Origin: Deferribacteraceae bacterium UBA6793
GTDB taxonomy: Bacteria; Chrysiogenota; Deferribacteres; Deferribacterales; Geovibrionaceae
NCBI GenBank assembly: GCA_002452405.1
Contig: DKFP01000002.1
Span: 62,001-126,000, forward strand
Direction: 5' to 3'
Length of the DNA: 64,000 bases
Shown here in pieces: positions 33,362-41,293 of this stretch. Positions within the stretch are counted from its first letter, which is position 1. Every line of letters starts with the position of its first letter. A program made the position numbers and the translations under genes. Under the pieces are notes generated by a model. It was not told the DNA's origin. It saw only the letters and a list, made by a program, of their open reading frames with translations, and did no database searches.

Positions 33362-33607
33362 AAATCAACACGCTAAAAGTCTGTATCCAGCAGGGGTTTC
33401 GAACCTGAAAACAGAACGTCTATTTTTTAAACCCTTGCCATTGTATAACATTGATTGATTTTGATATGACACATTCTACCTTATTTATCAATACTTTATC
33501 AATTCATCAATCACTTAGAGAAATTTACATAGTCGCATAAAACAGACTTTACAAAGTTTTTAGTTGCATATAACATTACTCATTAAAAAACAAGAGCCGG
33601 AGGAAAT

Positions 33608-35917
33608 ATGAGTCTCAAGGACATCGAGAAAGCGCTTTCTCGTGAGCCGCTGTTAAGCCAAAATGCCATCACTGTTCTGGAAAAACGTTATCTTAAAAGA
33701 GATAACAACGGAAAACCGGCTGAAAAACCGATAGACATGTTCAGAAGAGTTGCTCTCAATATTGCAGAAGCTGATAAAATTTACGACAAAAACGCAGATA
33801 CACTTGCCTCCGCAAAAGAATTTTACGACCAGATGGTCAATCTTAAATTCCTGCCCAACTCACCCACACTTATGAACGCCGGACGCGAGCTTCAGCAGCT
33901 TGCCGCCTGTTTCGTTCTTCCCGTGGAAGACTCTCTGGAAGGAATTTTTGAAGCCGTTAAAAATACAGCTCTCATACATAAATCAGGCGGCGGAACAGGA
34001 TTCTCATTCTCACGCCTGCGCCCGAAAGACGACGTTGTTAAAACCACCAGAGGCGTTTCCAGCGGTCCTGTTTCTTTCATGACAGTTTTTGACGCAGCGA
34101 CTGAAACCATAAAACAGGGCGGAACACGCAGAGGCGCCAACATGGGCATACTGCGCGTCGATCACCCTGATGTCATGGACTTCATCTACGCAAAAGAGGA
34201 CAAAACAAAGCTCACAAACTTTAACCTCTCCGTGGGCATTACTGAAAAATTCATGCAGGCTGTCATAAACGACACCGAATATGACCTTATAAACCCCAAA
34301 ACAAAAGCTGTTGCCGGACAACTCAAAGCGAAAGACGTATTTGATAAGATGGTTCAGCTCGCATGGGAGGGCGGCGACCCCGGCATCGTTTATCTGGACA
34401 GGATAAACGCCGAAAACCCCACTCCCAAAGAGGGCGAAATGGAGAGCACAAACCCTTGCGGTGAACAGCCTCTTCTGCCCTATGAATCATGCAACCTCGG
34501 CTCTATAAACCTTGGCAGATTCGTTAAAGACGGAAAGATTGACTGGGAAGAGCTTGAAAAGACAATCGCCGTTGCCGTGCACTTTCTCGACAACGTAATA
34601 GATATGAATAAATACCCCATTCCTGAGATCGACAAACAGACCAAGCGCAACCGCAAGATAGGTCTGGGTCTCATGGGCTGGGCAGACATGCTGGCGCTTA
34701 TGTGCATCCCCTATAACTCCGACGAGGCGACTAAACTTGCGGAAGAGGTGATGAAGTTCATCCGCGACACAGGCAGGGTTAAATCTGCCGAACTCGCTGT
34801 TATCAGAGGAGATTTCCCCACCTTCAAAGACAGCGTATACCCTGCGAAGGGCTTTAAGAATATGCGCAACGCAACAATCACGACAGTTGCCCCCACAGGA
34901 ACAATATCCATTATCGCCGGATGCTCCAGCGGTATAGAACCCTTCTTCGCAATCGCCTTCTACAGACAGGTAATGGACAACAACAAACTTGTTGAAGTCA
35001 GCCCTATATTCAAAGAAGTGGCTAAGAAAGAGGGATTCCTTACAGACGAACTTCTTGAGCAGGTTGCTGAGACAGGTTCTCTGCACGGCGTGGATTCAGT
35101 GCCGGAAAAATGGCAGGATGCATTCGTAACTGCTCACGATATAACCCCCTTCTGGCACACAAAAATGCAGGCTGCGTTCCAGAAATATACTGATAACGCA
35201 GTAAGTAAAACCGTTAACTTCCCCAACGAAGCAACGGTTGATGACGTACGCAAAACCTATCTGCTCTCCTACAACCTTGGCTGTAAGGGAACAACAATAT
35301 ACAGAGACGGAAGCCGCACAGGTCAGGTTCTCAACGTCGGAACAAAAGACAAAGAGGCAAAAGCCGAAGCTGTTTCTCAGGAACCCTGTGTGTTTGCCCC
35401 CAAACCAAGACCGAAAGTTCTGGTGGGACGTACGGTTGAGATGATGACAGGCTGCGGAAAGCTCTATGTCACAATCAATCAGGACGAAACCGGCAAACCT
35501 TTCGAAGTATTCACAAGCATGGGCAAGGCGGGCGGATGTGCACAGAGCCAGTGCGAGGCTATCGGACGTCTCATCTCAATAAACCTGAGAAGCGGCGGCG
35601 AACTCGACAGGGTTATCAAACAGCTCAAAGGCATAAGCTGCCACATGAGATACGGTTTCGGACCCAACACAGTGCTTAGTTGCTCCGATGCAGTTGGCAA
35701 AGCGCTCGAGCAGGCGATACGCGACAACACCGAGATAAAAGTCAGCGGCAAGCAGGACGACAGCATCACTGTTGACAAGCTCCTTGAAAAGGCAGAGAAG
35801 GCCGAACAGGACGGAATAAAAGTCAAAAACGGAGCATGTCCCGACTGCGGAGGTCCTGTTGAACATGTGGAAGGCTGCGACATCTGCTATTCATGCGGAT
35901 ATTCCCACTGTTCATAA
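33608..35917 (+). CDS. nrdJ: Adenosylcobalamin-dependent ribonucleotide reductase (class II)
   Basis: 769 residues. It reduces ribonucleotides to deoxyribonucleotides without oxygen, using adenosylcobalamin to form a thiyl radical. N282-P-C284-G-E286 (NPCGEQP) is the radical cysteine site; C101 (LAACFVLP) and the later C in YESCNLGSIN are the disulphide pair. IIAGCSSGIEP, NKYPIP and the long C-terminus ending CPDCGG...CDICYSCGYSHCS, whose cysteines relay electrons, match the large NrdJ type. GGAGG precedes the ATG. Cobalamin may be supplied by the cbi operon at 51.7 kb. Confidence 0.96.
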   Translation: MSLKDIEKALSREPLLSQNAITVLEKRYLKRDNNGKPAEKPIDMFRRVALNIAEADKIYDKNADTLASAKEFYDQMVNLKFLPNSPTLMNAGRELQQLAACFVLPVEDSLEGIFEAVKNTALIHKSGGGTGFSFSRLRPKDDVVKTTRGVSSGPVSFMTVFDAATETIKQGGTRRGANMGILRVDHPDVMDFIYAKEDKTKLTNFNLSVGITEKFMQAVINDTEYDLINPKTKAVAGQLKAKDVFDKMVQLAWEGGDPGIVYLDRINAENPTPKEGEMESTNPCGEQPLLPYESCNLGSINLGRFVKDGKIDWEELEKTIAVAVHFLDNVIDMNKYPIPEIDKQTKRNRKIGLGLMGWADMLALMCIPYNSDEATKLAEEVMKFIRDTGRVKSAELAVIRGDFPTFKDSVYPAKGFKNMRNATITTVAPTGTISIIAGCSSGIEPFFAIAFYRQVMDNNKLVEVSPIFKEVAKKEGFLTDELLEQVAETGSLHGVDSVPEKWQDAFVTAHDITPFWHTKMQAAFQKYTDNAVSKTVNFPNEATVDDVRKTYLLSYNLGCKGTTIYRDGSRTGQVLNVGTKDKEAKAEAVSQEPCVFAPKPRPKVLVGRTVEMMTGCGKLYVTINQDETGKPFEVFTSMGKAGGCAQSQCEAIGRLISINLRSGGELDRVIKQLKGISCHMRYGFGPNTVLSCSDAVGKALEQAIRDNTEIKVSGKQDDSITVDKLLEKAEKAEQDGIKVKNGACPDCGGPVEHVEGCDICYSCGYSHCS

Positions 35918-35953
35918 TCACGTTGTCCCCACACAATTTCCACTTATAAACAG

Positions 35954-35991
35954 AGCCTCCGTATGTTAAGATACGGAGGCTTAATTTTTTT
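35954..35991 (+). terminator. Rho-independent terminator of nrdJ
   Basis: AGCCTCCGTAT and ATACGGAGGCT make an 11-bp perfect stem with GTTAAG loop, followed by TAATTTTTTT; it lies 36 bp after the nrdJ stop and 10 bp before the next gene. Confidence 0.93.
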
Positions 35992-36000
35992 GGGGAGACG

Positions 36001-36942
36001 ATGGAGAACACAAAGGCGGATATTCTGATTTCCGCATACGGATCTGCACATTTCGAACAGTGCCTTAAATCAGCGCTTAACCAGCGTATGGCTTCGTCTG
36101 TGGTAGTCTGCGACAATTCAGGCAGCACCGCAGTGCATGAAATCGTTCTTAAATATGCCTGCGAAAGGCTCTATTATTTTAAACCGGAAAAGAGACTCAG
36201 CCGCCATGCATCATGCGTCCGTCTGCTGGATATGTCAAACGCCCAGTGGGTAAGGTTTCTTGAAGACTGTGAAATCCTAACCGAAAACTCTCTTGAAAAG
36301 CGCATTGAGCAGTCCGACACCTTCGGCGGGATCACCATGACCTTCTCTTCTTTCGTAACCATAACTCCGGATGGCAAAAAAGAGCGCACAAGCTACAACA
36401 TGCCGGAATACATCAAAGGTACCGATTATCTTTTCAACGTATTTACAGAAGTTCCTTTCCGCAGGTTCACCAACATACTGATAAGAAGGGATGTGGTAAT
36501 GTCTGCTTTGTTTCAGGGGCTGCCGGAGAAACCTGACTGTTTCGCCTCTGCCGCTGTGATACTGGCTATGACAGAGGGAAATCTGGTCTATACGGCGGAA
36601 AGCCTTGTACAAAGGTACGAAACCGGAGAAGAAGAGATTCCGGACATTGATGCGATGCTGGACGAGACAGACTGTGTTATTGATGTCATGAATTATGTTG
36701 AATCAGCAACCGGAGAGAAAAAAAGAGCGGAAAAGCTGCGCAAAGAGCTACTCTCGCGCATGTTTCGTCGCAATATGCTCCTGCTTTTGGAAAAAAGACA
36801 GTATGCAGACGCACAGGAGTACATTTCCGAGTCATGGCAGAATGATCAGGCATCGGTGACAAGCGGGTTATTCCACCTGTCTATTCTGACTAATATATTC
36901 AGCGCAACAATGAAAAGTCTTCGTATATTTCGAAAAGATTAG
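36001..36942 (+). CDS. GT2-like glycosyltransferase family protein
   Basis: 313 residues. A GT-A start is visible (KADILISAYGSAHFEQCLKSAL, VVVCDNSGSTAVHEI), then WVRFLEDCEIL where the DXD-type acidic patch would sit (ED-C-E), and a helical C-terminus. It resembles GT2 enzymes of the sugar-surface type but lacks an obvious DXD, so activity is open. GGGGAG precedes the ATG. It overlaps the convergent GT4 gene by 44 bp. Confidence 0.65.
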   Translation: MENTKADILISAYGSAHFEQCLKSALNQRMASSVVVCDNSGSTAVHEIVLKYACERLYYFKPEKRLSRHASCVRLLDMSNAQWVRFLEDCEILTENSLEKRIEQSDTFGGITMTFSSFVTITPDGKKERTSYNMPEYIKGTDYLFNVFTEVPFRRFTNILIRRDVVMSALFQGLPEKPDCFASAAVILAMTEGNLVYTAESLVQRYETGEEEIPDIDAMLDETDCVIDVMNYVESATGEKKRAEKLRKELLSRMFRRNMLLLLEKRQYADAQEYISESWQNDQASVTSGLFHLSILTNIFSATMKSLRIFRKD

Positions 36943-38017
36943 AAAAATATCTGTCCCATGAATAATTGATGGCGGTTATCGCGGAGCTTGCCCCTATGAC
37001 AGCCCTTGTGTGGGCATCGTTCAGAAGCACAGTCGTCATCTCCGCTAAAGCGGATGCGTCGGACCGTTCCATAATAAATTTCCGCTCATCCCCGCGCAGA
37101 ACCTCTGAAAAACCAGTCATTTTCGAAGTTATCACAGGAACCCCGCACGCCGCCGCCTCAAGAAGGGTCATGCCGAACTCTTCTATATGTGCCGGGTGCA
37201 GCAGAATATCGATTGTTTTATAATAATTTGCAATATCATCAACAGAACCGACGGCTATCACCTGAATATCAGGGTTAACCTCGTTTATGCGGCGTTTATA
37301 ATCTTCGATTTTGTCGTCCTTTCCTATGAGCAACAGCGAAATATACTTCGAAAGACCACTTTCAAGCATCCCCATTGCGTCTATAAGGACGTCTACGCCC
37401 CTTTTAAGCAGGTTTCCGGACGAGATGAAGCCCAGAGTATATTTCCTGTCTACCCCGTGCCTTTCGCGGACAACCATGGACGAATTTTTCACGTCCGCTG
37501 TGTTGAATACCTCATTATCATATCCGGGATAGAGCACGCGAACGCGGCTTTTGTCCAGACTATATTTTTCGGTGAAATAGTCACGCATCATCAGTGAATT
37601 ACAGATAAGCACCTTATATTTCTGTTCGGTGAGGATGCGGTCGTGTATCTGAAAGATGGGCGATTCGCGGAAACCTTCGCCGCCCTTAATTATGCGGTGT
37701 TCAGCCTCCAGCATGTTATGCATGAAAAGCACGTCCTGAAAAACCGTGTCTCCGTTGCCGATGGCAAGCCCTATACCGTTTCTGCGGCAGAACTTTTCAT
37801 AACCCTCCGCATATCCTCGCCTGCGTTTCTCTTTGCCAGGCAGAAGGGAGAAATAGGTTTTAACACGTATCCCGCTGCCAATAGCCTCTCTGTTGCATCT
37901 GGCGCAATAAAGGTAGATATCGTGTCCTTTTTCGCCGAAAATGCGCATTTGTTCGGCGATGATCCGTGAAGCACCGTTGCGTCCCAGAATCTTTCTTTGT
38001 GCAAAAGCTATTTTCAC
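36899..38017 (-). CDS. GT4-family glycosyltransferase
   Basis: 372 residues from a GTG at 38017 behind GGGGGA; an ATG four codons earlier is possible. A GT-B fold enzyme: N-domain with KIAFAQRKILGRNGASRII and C-domain with LGFISSGNLLKRGVDVLIDAM, LLIGKDD, and the donor-nucleotide motif HPAHIEEFGMTLLEAAACGVPVI with the two catalytic glutamates. Retaining transfer of a nucleotide-sugar to LPS or another glycan is likely. Its 3' end overlaps that of the facing GT2-like gene by 44 bp. Confidence 0.88.
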   Translation of the reverse strand: MKIAFAQRKILGRNGASRIIAEQMRIFGEKGHDIYLYCARCNREAIGSGIRVKTYFSLLPGKEKRRRGYAEGYEKFCRRNGIGLAIGNGDTVFQDVLFMHNMLEAEHRIIKGGEGFRESPIFQIHDRILTEQKYKVLICNSLMMRDYFTEKYSLDKSRVRVLYPGYDNEVFNTADVKNSSMVVRERHGVDRKYTLGFISSGNLLKRGVDVLIDAMGMLESGLSKYISLLLIGKDDKIEDYKRRINEVNPDIQVIAVGSVDDIANYYKTIDILLHPAHIEEFGMTLLEAAACGVPVITSKMTGFSEVLRGDERKFIMERSDASALAEMTTVLLNDAHTRAVIGASSAITAINYSWDRYFSNLFEIYEDFSLLR

Positions 38018-38141
38018 CAAGTCCCCCATAACCTATACTGCTCATAATCTAACATAAAATTATTTTACGCAAAACATCTTTTACCACTAAACATTGATAA
38101 AAATGAACCGATACATTAGTATATAAAAACAGAGGTGCATG

Positions 38142-38405
38142 ATGAAACCTTCGATGGAATTCATGAGTAATGTTTGTTCCGTTCTGGGACACATTAACAA
38201 GAATATTGAAGAAACAAAGATAACCCTGTTGCTTGAAAAAAAACTTGAGCCGACAGGCGAAACATACAATCTTGTACTGAAAGGTCAGAACGAGGCGGAC
38301 GTTTTCACCCTTGCGAGCGATCTTACTGATGAGCAACTAAAATGGTATGTTTTCGGTCTCGGCGACGGTATGGGACTTAAACCGGAAAAACTCGAAATCG
38401 CCTGA
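38142..38405 (+). CDS. Small conserved-looking protein of unknown function
   Basis: 87 residues from the second of two adjacent ATGs (38139 and 38142), with AGAGGTG upstream. It is soluble, with a helical N-terminus (NVCSVLGHINKNIEETK) and a strand-helix end (LTDEQLKWYVFGLGDGMGLKPEK). No family recognised. It is 77 bp before the GT9 gene. It may be a small regulator, but nothing shows this. Confidence 0.6.
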   Translation: MKPSMEFMSNVCSVLGHINKNIEETKITLLLEKKLEPTGETYNLVLKGQNEADVFTLASDLTDEQLKWYVFGLGDGMGLKPEKLEIA

Positions 38406-38482
38406 TATTCCCGAAATCACACGACCTTTTTCTCTTCATCTTTTTCAATTCATCTGATATTCTCCTCTTCATCGGAGGCGGA

Positions 38483-39502
38483 ATGAAATTTCTTTTAATA
38501 CAGCTTTATCAGACGGGCGACGTGGTGCTAACCACCCACATCCCAAGAGAACTGAAAAAATACCATCCCGACGCAGAGATAGACTTTCTCACGTTCAGAG
38601 CGAACAAGCCTGTCGTTGAGAACAATCCGCACATAAACCGCATACTGACGACAGAACGCAAAGGCGGAATAAAGGAGATGGCGCGCATCATAGCAGAGGT
38701 ACGCAGAAACCGCTATGACGCAGTGCTGGACTTTCACAATAACCCGCGCACCGCTTACATCTCGTTTCTGAGCGGAGCGGAATATAAAGTCTGCTACGGC
38801 AATTCACCCCGCAAATTCTTTTACAACACTCCCTGTAAGATGTACGACGGCTGCCCCGGTGTGATAAAACTGGCTCTGGCGGCACCGTTCATAAAGAACT
38901 TTGACCCGGCGGTGCTGAATGCAAAATCGGAGGTTTTCCCATCAGCCATGGCAAGTGCCAATGCGGATGAGATACTGAGATCTTTCGGAATAACCGGTTC
39001 AGATTTTCTTGTGACCCTATCCCCAACCCACAAACGGGATACGAGACGCTGGAAATTCACACATTTCATGGATACCGCCGAATATCTGGTTAAAGAATAC
39101 GGTGCGAAGGTGCTTCTCACCTATGGACCCGGAGAAAAAAACTATATCACAGACAGGATAGACACGTTGCCTGAGAATATATTTCTAATGCCGCAGGTTG
39201 GACTTTCAGAGTTCATAGCGGTGCTCGGCAAAGCGAAACTGCACATCGGTAACGATTCGGCACCACATCACATAGCAACGGCGCAGAACGTACCGACCTT
39301 CATAGTGATAGGCTCTACGTCACCCCACTGGGTGTTCCCGTCCCCACAGCATACCTATGCCAACGCAGGACTGGATTGCCAGCCGTGTCTGAAAAGTGTC
39401 TGTCGCATCTCACCCGACATACCCTGTATGTCGCAGTTCGGTTTTGAGGGTATTAAAGAGAAGCTGGATGATTTTATACGGAAACAAATAAGCCGGTCAT
39501 GA
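38483..39502 (+). CDS. GT9-family heptosyltransferase-like protein
   Basis: 339 residues. The GT9 layout is clear: MKFLLIQLYQTGDVVLTTHIP at the start, DAVLDFHNNPRTA in the N-domain, and the ADP-heptose site LSPTHKRDTRRW and HIGNDSAPHHIAT in the C-domain. Such enzymes add heptose or similar to the LPS inner core. CQPC and CRISPDIPC cysteines near the end may bind a metal or form disulphides. GGAGGCGG precedes the ATG. Terminator follows at once. Confidence 0.9.
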   Translation: MKFLLIQLYQTGDVVLTTHIPRELKKYHPDAEIDFLTFRANKPVVENNPHINRILTTERKGGIKEMARIIAEVRRNRYDAVLDFHNNPRTAYISFLSGAEYKVCYGNSPRKFFYNTPCKMYDGCPGVIKLALAAPFIKNFDPAVLNAKSEVFPSAMASANADEILRSFGITGSDFLVTLSPTHKRDTRRWKFTHFMDTAEYLVKEYGAKVLLTYGPGEKNYITDRIDTLPENIFLMPQVGLSEFIAVLGKAKLHIGNDSAPHHIATAQNVPTFIVIGSTSPHWVFPSPQHTYANAGLDCQPCLKSVCRISPDIPCMSQFGFEGIKEKLDDFIRKQISRS

Positions 39503-39516
39503 GACCGGCTTTTTTA
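39490..39516. terminator. Terminator shared by GT9 gene and M23 peptidase gene
   Basis: AAGCCGGT and ACCGGCTT form an 8-bp stem around CATGAG, followed by TTTTTA on the plus strand. The GT9 stop codon TGA lies in the loop. The facing M23 gene ends 4 bp away, so the hairpin may work both ways. Confidence 0.85.
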
Positions 39517-39519
39517 TAG

Positions 39520-40692
39520 CTACATCATACTTCCGTCGCTTCGCACTCTTGCGTCGCGCAGGAAACTGAACCGGATATCTCGTCCGTATGCATTGTTTAT
39601 CTTAGCCACAAGAGGCTTAACAGCCTCTTTAAACGCTTCTCTCTGTGCTTTGGGCAGTTTGAGGTTAGGCGATGTAAAGGTCAGCGGGTTAAGGAATTTT
39701 CCGCCTTGTTTGATTCTGTAATCAAGGTGCGGTCCAGAAGAGATACCGGTTGATCCGACGTATCCTATCACGCTACCCTGAGAAATTCTAGAACCCTTTT
39801 TTATCTTCGCGAATTTTGAAAGGTGCAGATAAAGCGTTTCGTAACCGTTCAGGTGACGTATCTTAACGTAATTACCGTTGAACTGGTTATATTCCCTGTT
39901 CAGCACAGTTCCGTCCGCGGTGGCGAGTATGGGAGTGCCGACTGGTGCGGCATAGTCAACGCCGTGGTGGGGAAGGTATTTGTTAAGAACTGGGTGGAGT
40001 CTTTTTCCTGTATATGTTGATGAAATTCTTGTGAATTTGAGAGGCGCCTTGAGGAAACCTTTTTTAAGTGATTTGCCGTCTGCATCGTAATAGCCTTTAA
40101 CGCCGTTGTATTCATAGTACAGCGCGCGGAGGAACCTGCCCTGATTCACGAAATCTGCGGCAAGTATTTTACCGTAGCCGATGAACCTGTCCTTGGCAAA
40201 TTTTTTCTCCACCAGAACGGAGAACGTGTCACCCTTGCGCAGCGCATGGAAGAAATCTATCTCCCACTCATATATGTCAGCAAGCATAAAAGCAAGCTCT
40301 ATCCCTTCGCCCGCTTTAGCCATCGCGTCGGTGAGACTTGATTCAACCACTCCGTGTGCAATGGAAGTGACCGTATGCACTGGGTGGTTAGTCACCTTAA
40401 TATCGAAATCATCATCCAGCAGCTTAACGGAGATATCCGTAAGACTGTCCGGAGAAAGTGTTACAGACGCGGGGCTTATCTTCACGATTGTGCCGATCCG
40501 CAGAGTAAAGTCGGGTACGAGCCTCTTTATCTCTTTTTCAAGGTTAAGGATAGTTGCGGCGGACAGCCTGTCGGAAAATATTGTGAAAAGGCTTTCGCCT
40601 GTCTGAATTTTATGTATTTTATCTGAAGCGTTTGCTGAAAAAATCGTGAAAACGAGCAGCGTCAAAACCAGTAAAACCCTACGCAGATGCAT
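39520..40692 (-). CDS. M23-family peptidoglycan endopeptidase-like protein
   Basis: 390 residues with a signal peptide (about 1-22), an N-terminal LysM-like or OapA-like segment (KIHKIQTGESLFTIFSDRL) and a C-terminal LytM domain (about 215-345). Metal and catalytic residues are H242 and D246 (HHGVDY), H290 (LYLHLS) and H322 (SGPHLDYR). Position 324 is Asp where most M23 enzymes have the third zinc ligand His (GPHLHYE); D can bind zinc, so it may still cleave. It overlaps dedA by 14 bp. Probably a cell-wall hydrolase or its inactive adaptor for division. Confidence 0.87.
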   Translation of the reverse strand: MHLRRVLLVLTLLVFTIFSANASDKIHKIQTGESLFTIFSDRLSAATILNLEKEIKRLVPDFTLRIGTIVKISPASVTLSPDSLTDISVKLLDDDFDIKVTNHPVHTVTSIAHGVVESSLTDAMAKAGEGIELAFMLADIYEWEIDFFHALRKGDTFSVLVEKKFAKDRFIGYGKILAADFVNQGRFLRALYYEYNGVKGYYDADGKSLKKGFLKAPLKFTRISSTYTGKRLHPVLNKYLPHHGVDYAAPVGTPILATADGTVLNREYNQFNGNYVKIRHLNGYETLYLHLSKFAKIKKGSRISQGSVIGYVGSTGISSGPHLDYRIKQGGKFLNPLTFTSPNLKLPKAQREAFKEAVKPLVAKINNAYGRDIRFSFLRDARVRSDGSMM

Positions 40693-41293
40693 TCTTCCTC
40701 CTTTTTCTGTGCCAAATAATGTAAAAAGTAACCACCACTGTTAAGACACACAATGTAATTATAGTAATCGGATGTAAATTTGATTTGATTAGCTCAATAT
40801 TATTTCCGACGAAATATCCGAGTACGGCGAGAATAACTACCCATATCCCTGCGCCCAATGAAGTAAAAAATATGAACTTTGCCATATTCATACGGGCAAG
40901 TCCGGCGGGAAAAGAGATGTATTGTCTGACAGCGGGGATGAGACGCCCCACAAAAGTGGTTATCTCCCCGTGCACTTTGAAATAGCTTTCCATCTTGTTC
41001 AGACGTTCAACAGGCATAAAAAGATATCTGCCGTATTTGACCAGAAGTGCTCTGCCCATGAACACTGCGAGGTAATAGTTCACCAGTGCACCGATTATGG
41101 AACCTGTGATTCCGCTTATAACGACCAGATAGATATTCATTTTGCCCTGTGCGGCAAGGTATCCTGCGGGAGGAACGACGACTTCGCTGGGGAAAGGGAC
41201 GAATGAGCTTTCGAGAGCCATCATGATAACTATCCCGGCATAACCCATGTTGTGCACGGCGTTCAGAATAAACTGTACAAAAGCGTCAAGCAT
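40679..41293 (-). CDS. DedA-family membrane protein
   Basis: 204 residues with five or six hydrophobic spans. Conserved DedA segments: ALESSFVPFPSEVVVPPAGYLA and FVGRLIPAVRQYISFPAGLARM. DedA/VTT proteins move lipids such as undecaprenyl phosphate or phosphatidylethanolamine across the inner membrane. It overlaps recN by 8 bp and the M23 peptidase gene by 14 bp, so the envelope genes are coupled. Confidence 0.93.
   Translation of the reverse strand: MLDAFVQFILNAVHNMGYAGIVIMMALESSFVPFPSEVVVPPAGYLAAQGKMNIYLVVISGITGSIIGALVNYYLAVFMGRALLVKYGRYLFMPVERLNKMESYFKVHGEITTFVGRLIPAVRQYISFPAGLARMNMAKFIFFTSLGAGIWVVILAVLGYFVGNNIELIKSNLHPITIITLCVLTVVVTFYIIWHRKRRKNASA

Noticed and set aside
33385..33410. GGGTTTCGAACC sequence resembling a tRNA T-arm, as a possible tRNA remnant or att site
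   Set aside because: No matching acceptor, D or anticodon arm can be folded around it, and the T stem does not pair over five bases.
33362..33607. Cobalamin riboswitch before nrdJ
   Set aside because: No conserved B12-box or long multi-stem leader is visible; the leader is short and A+T-rich.
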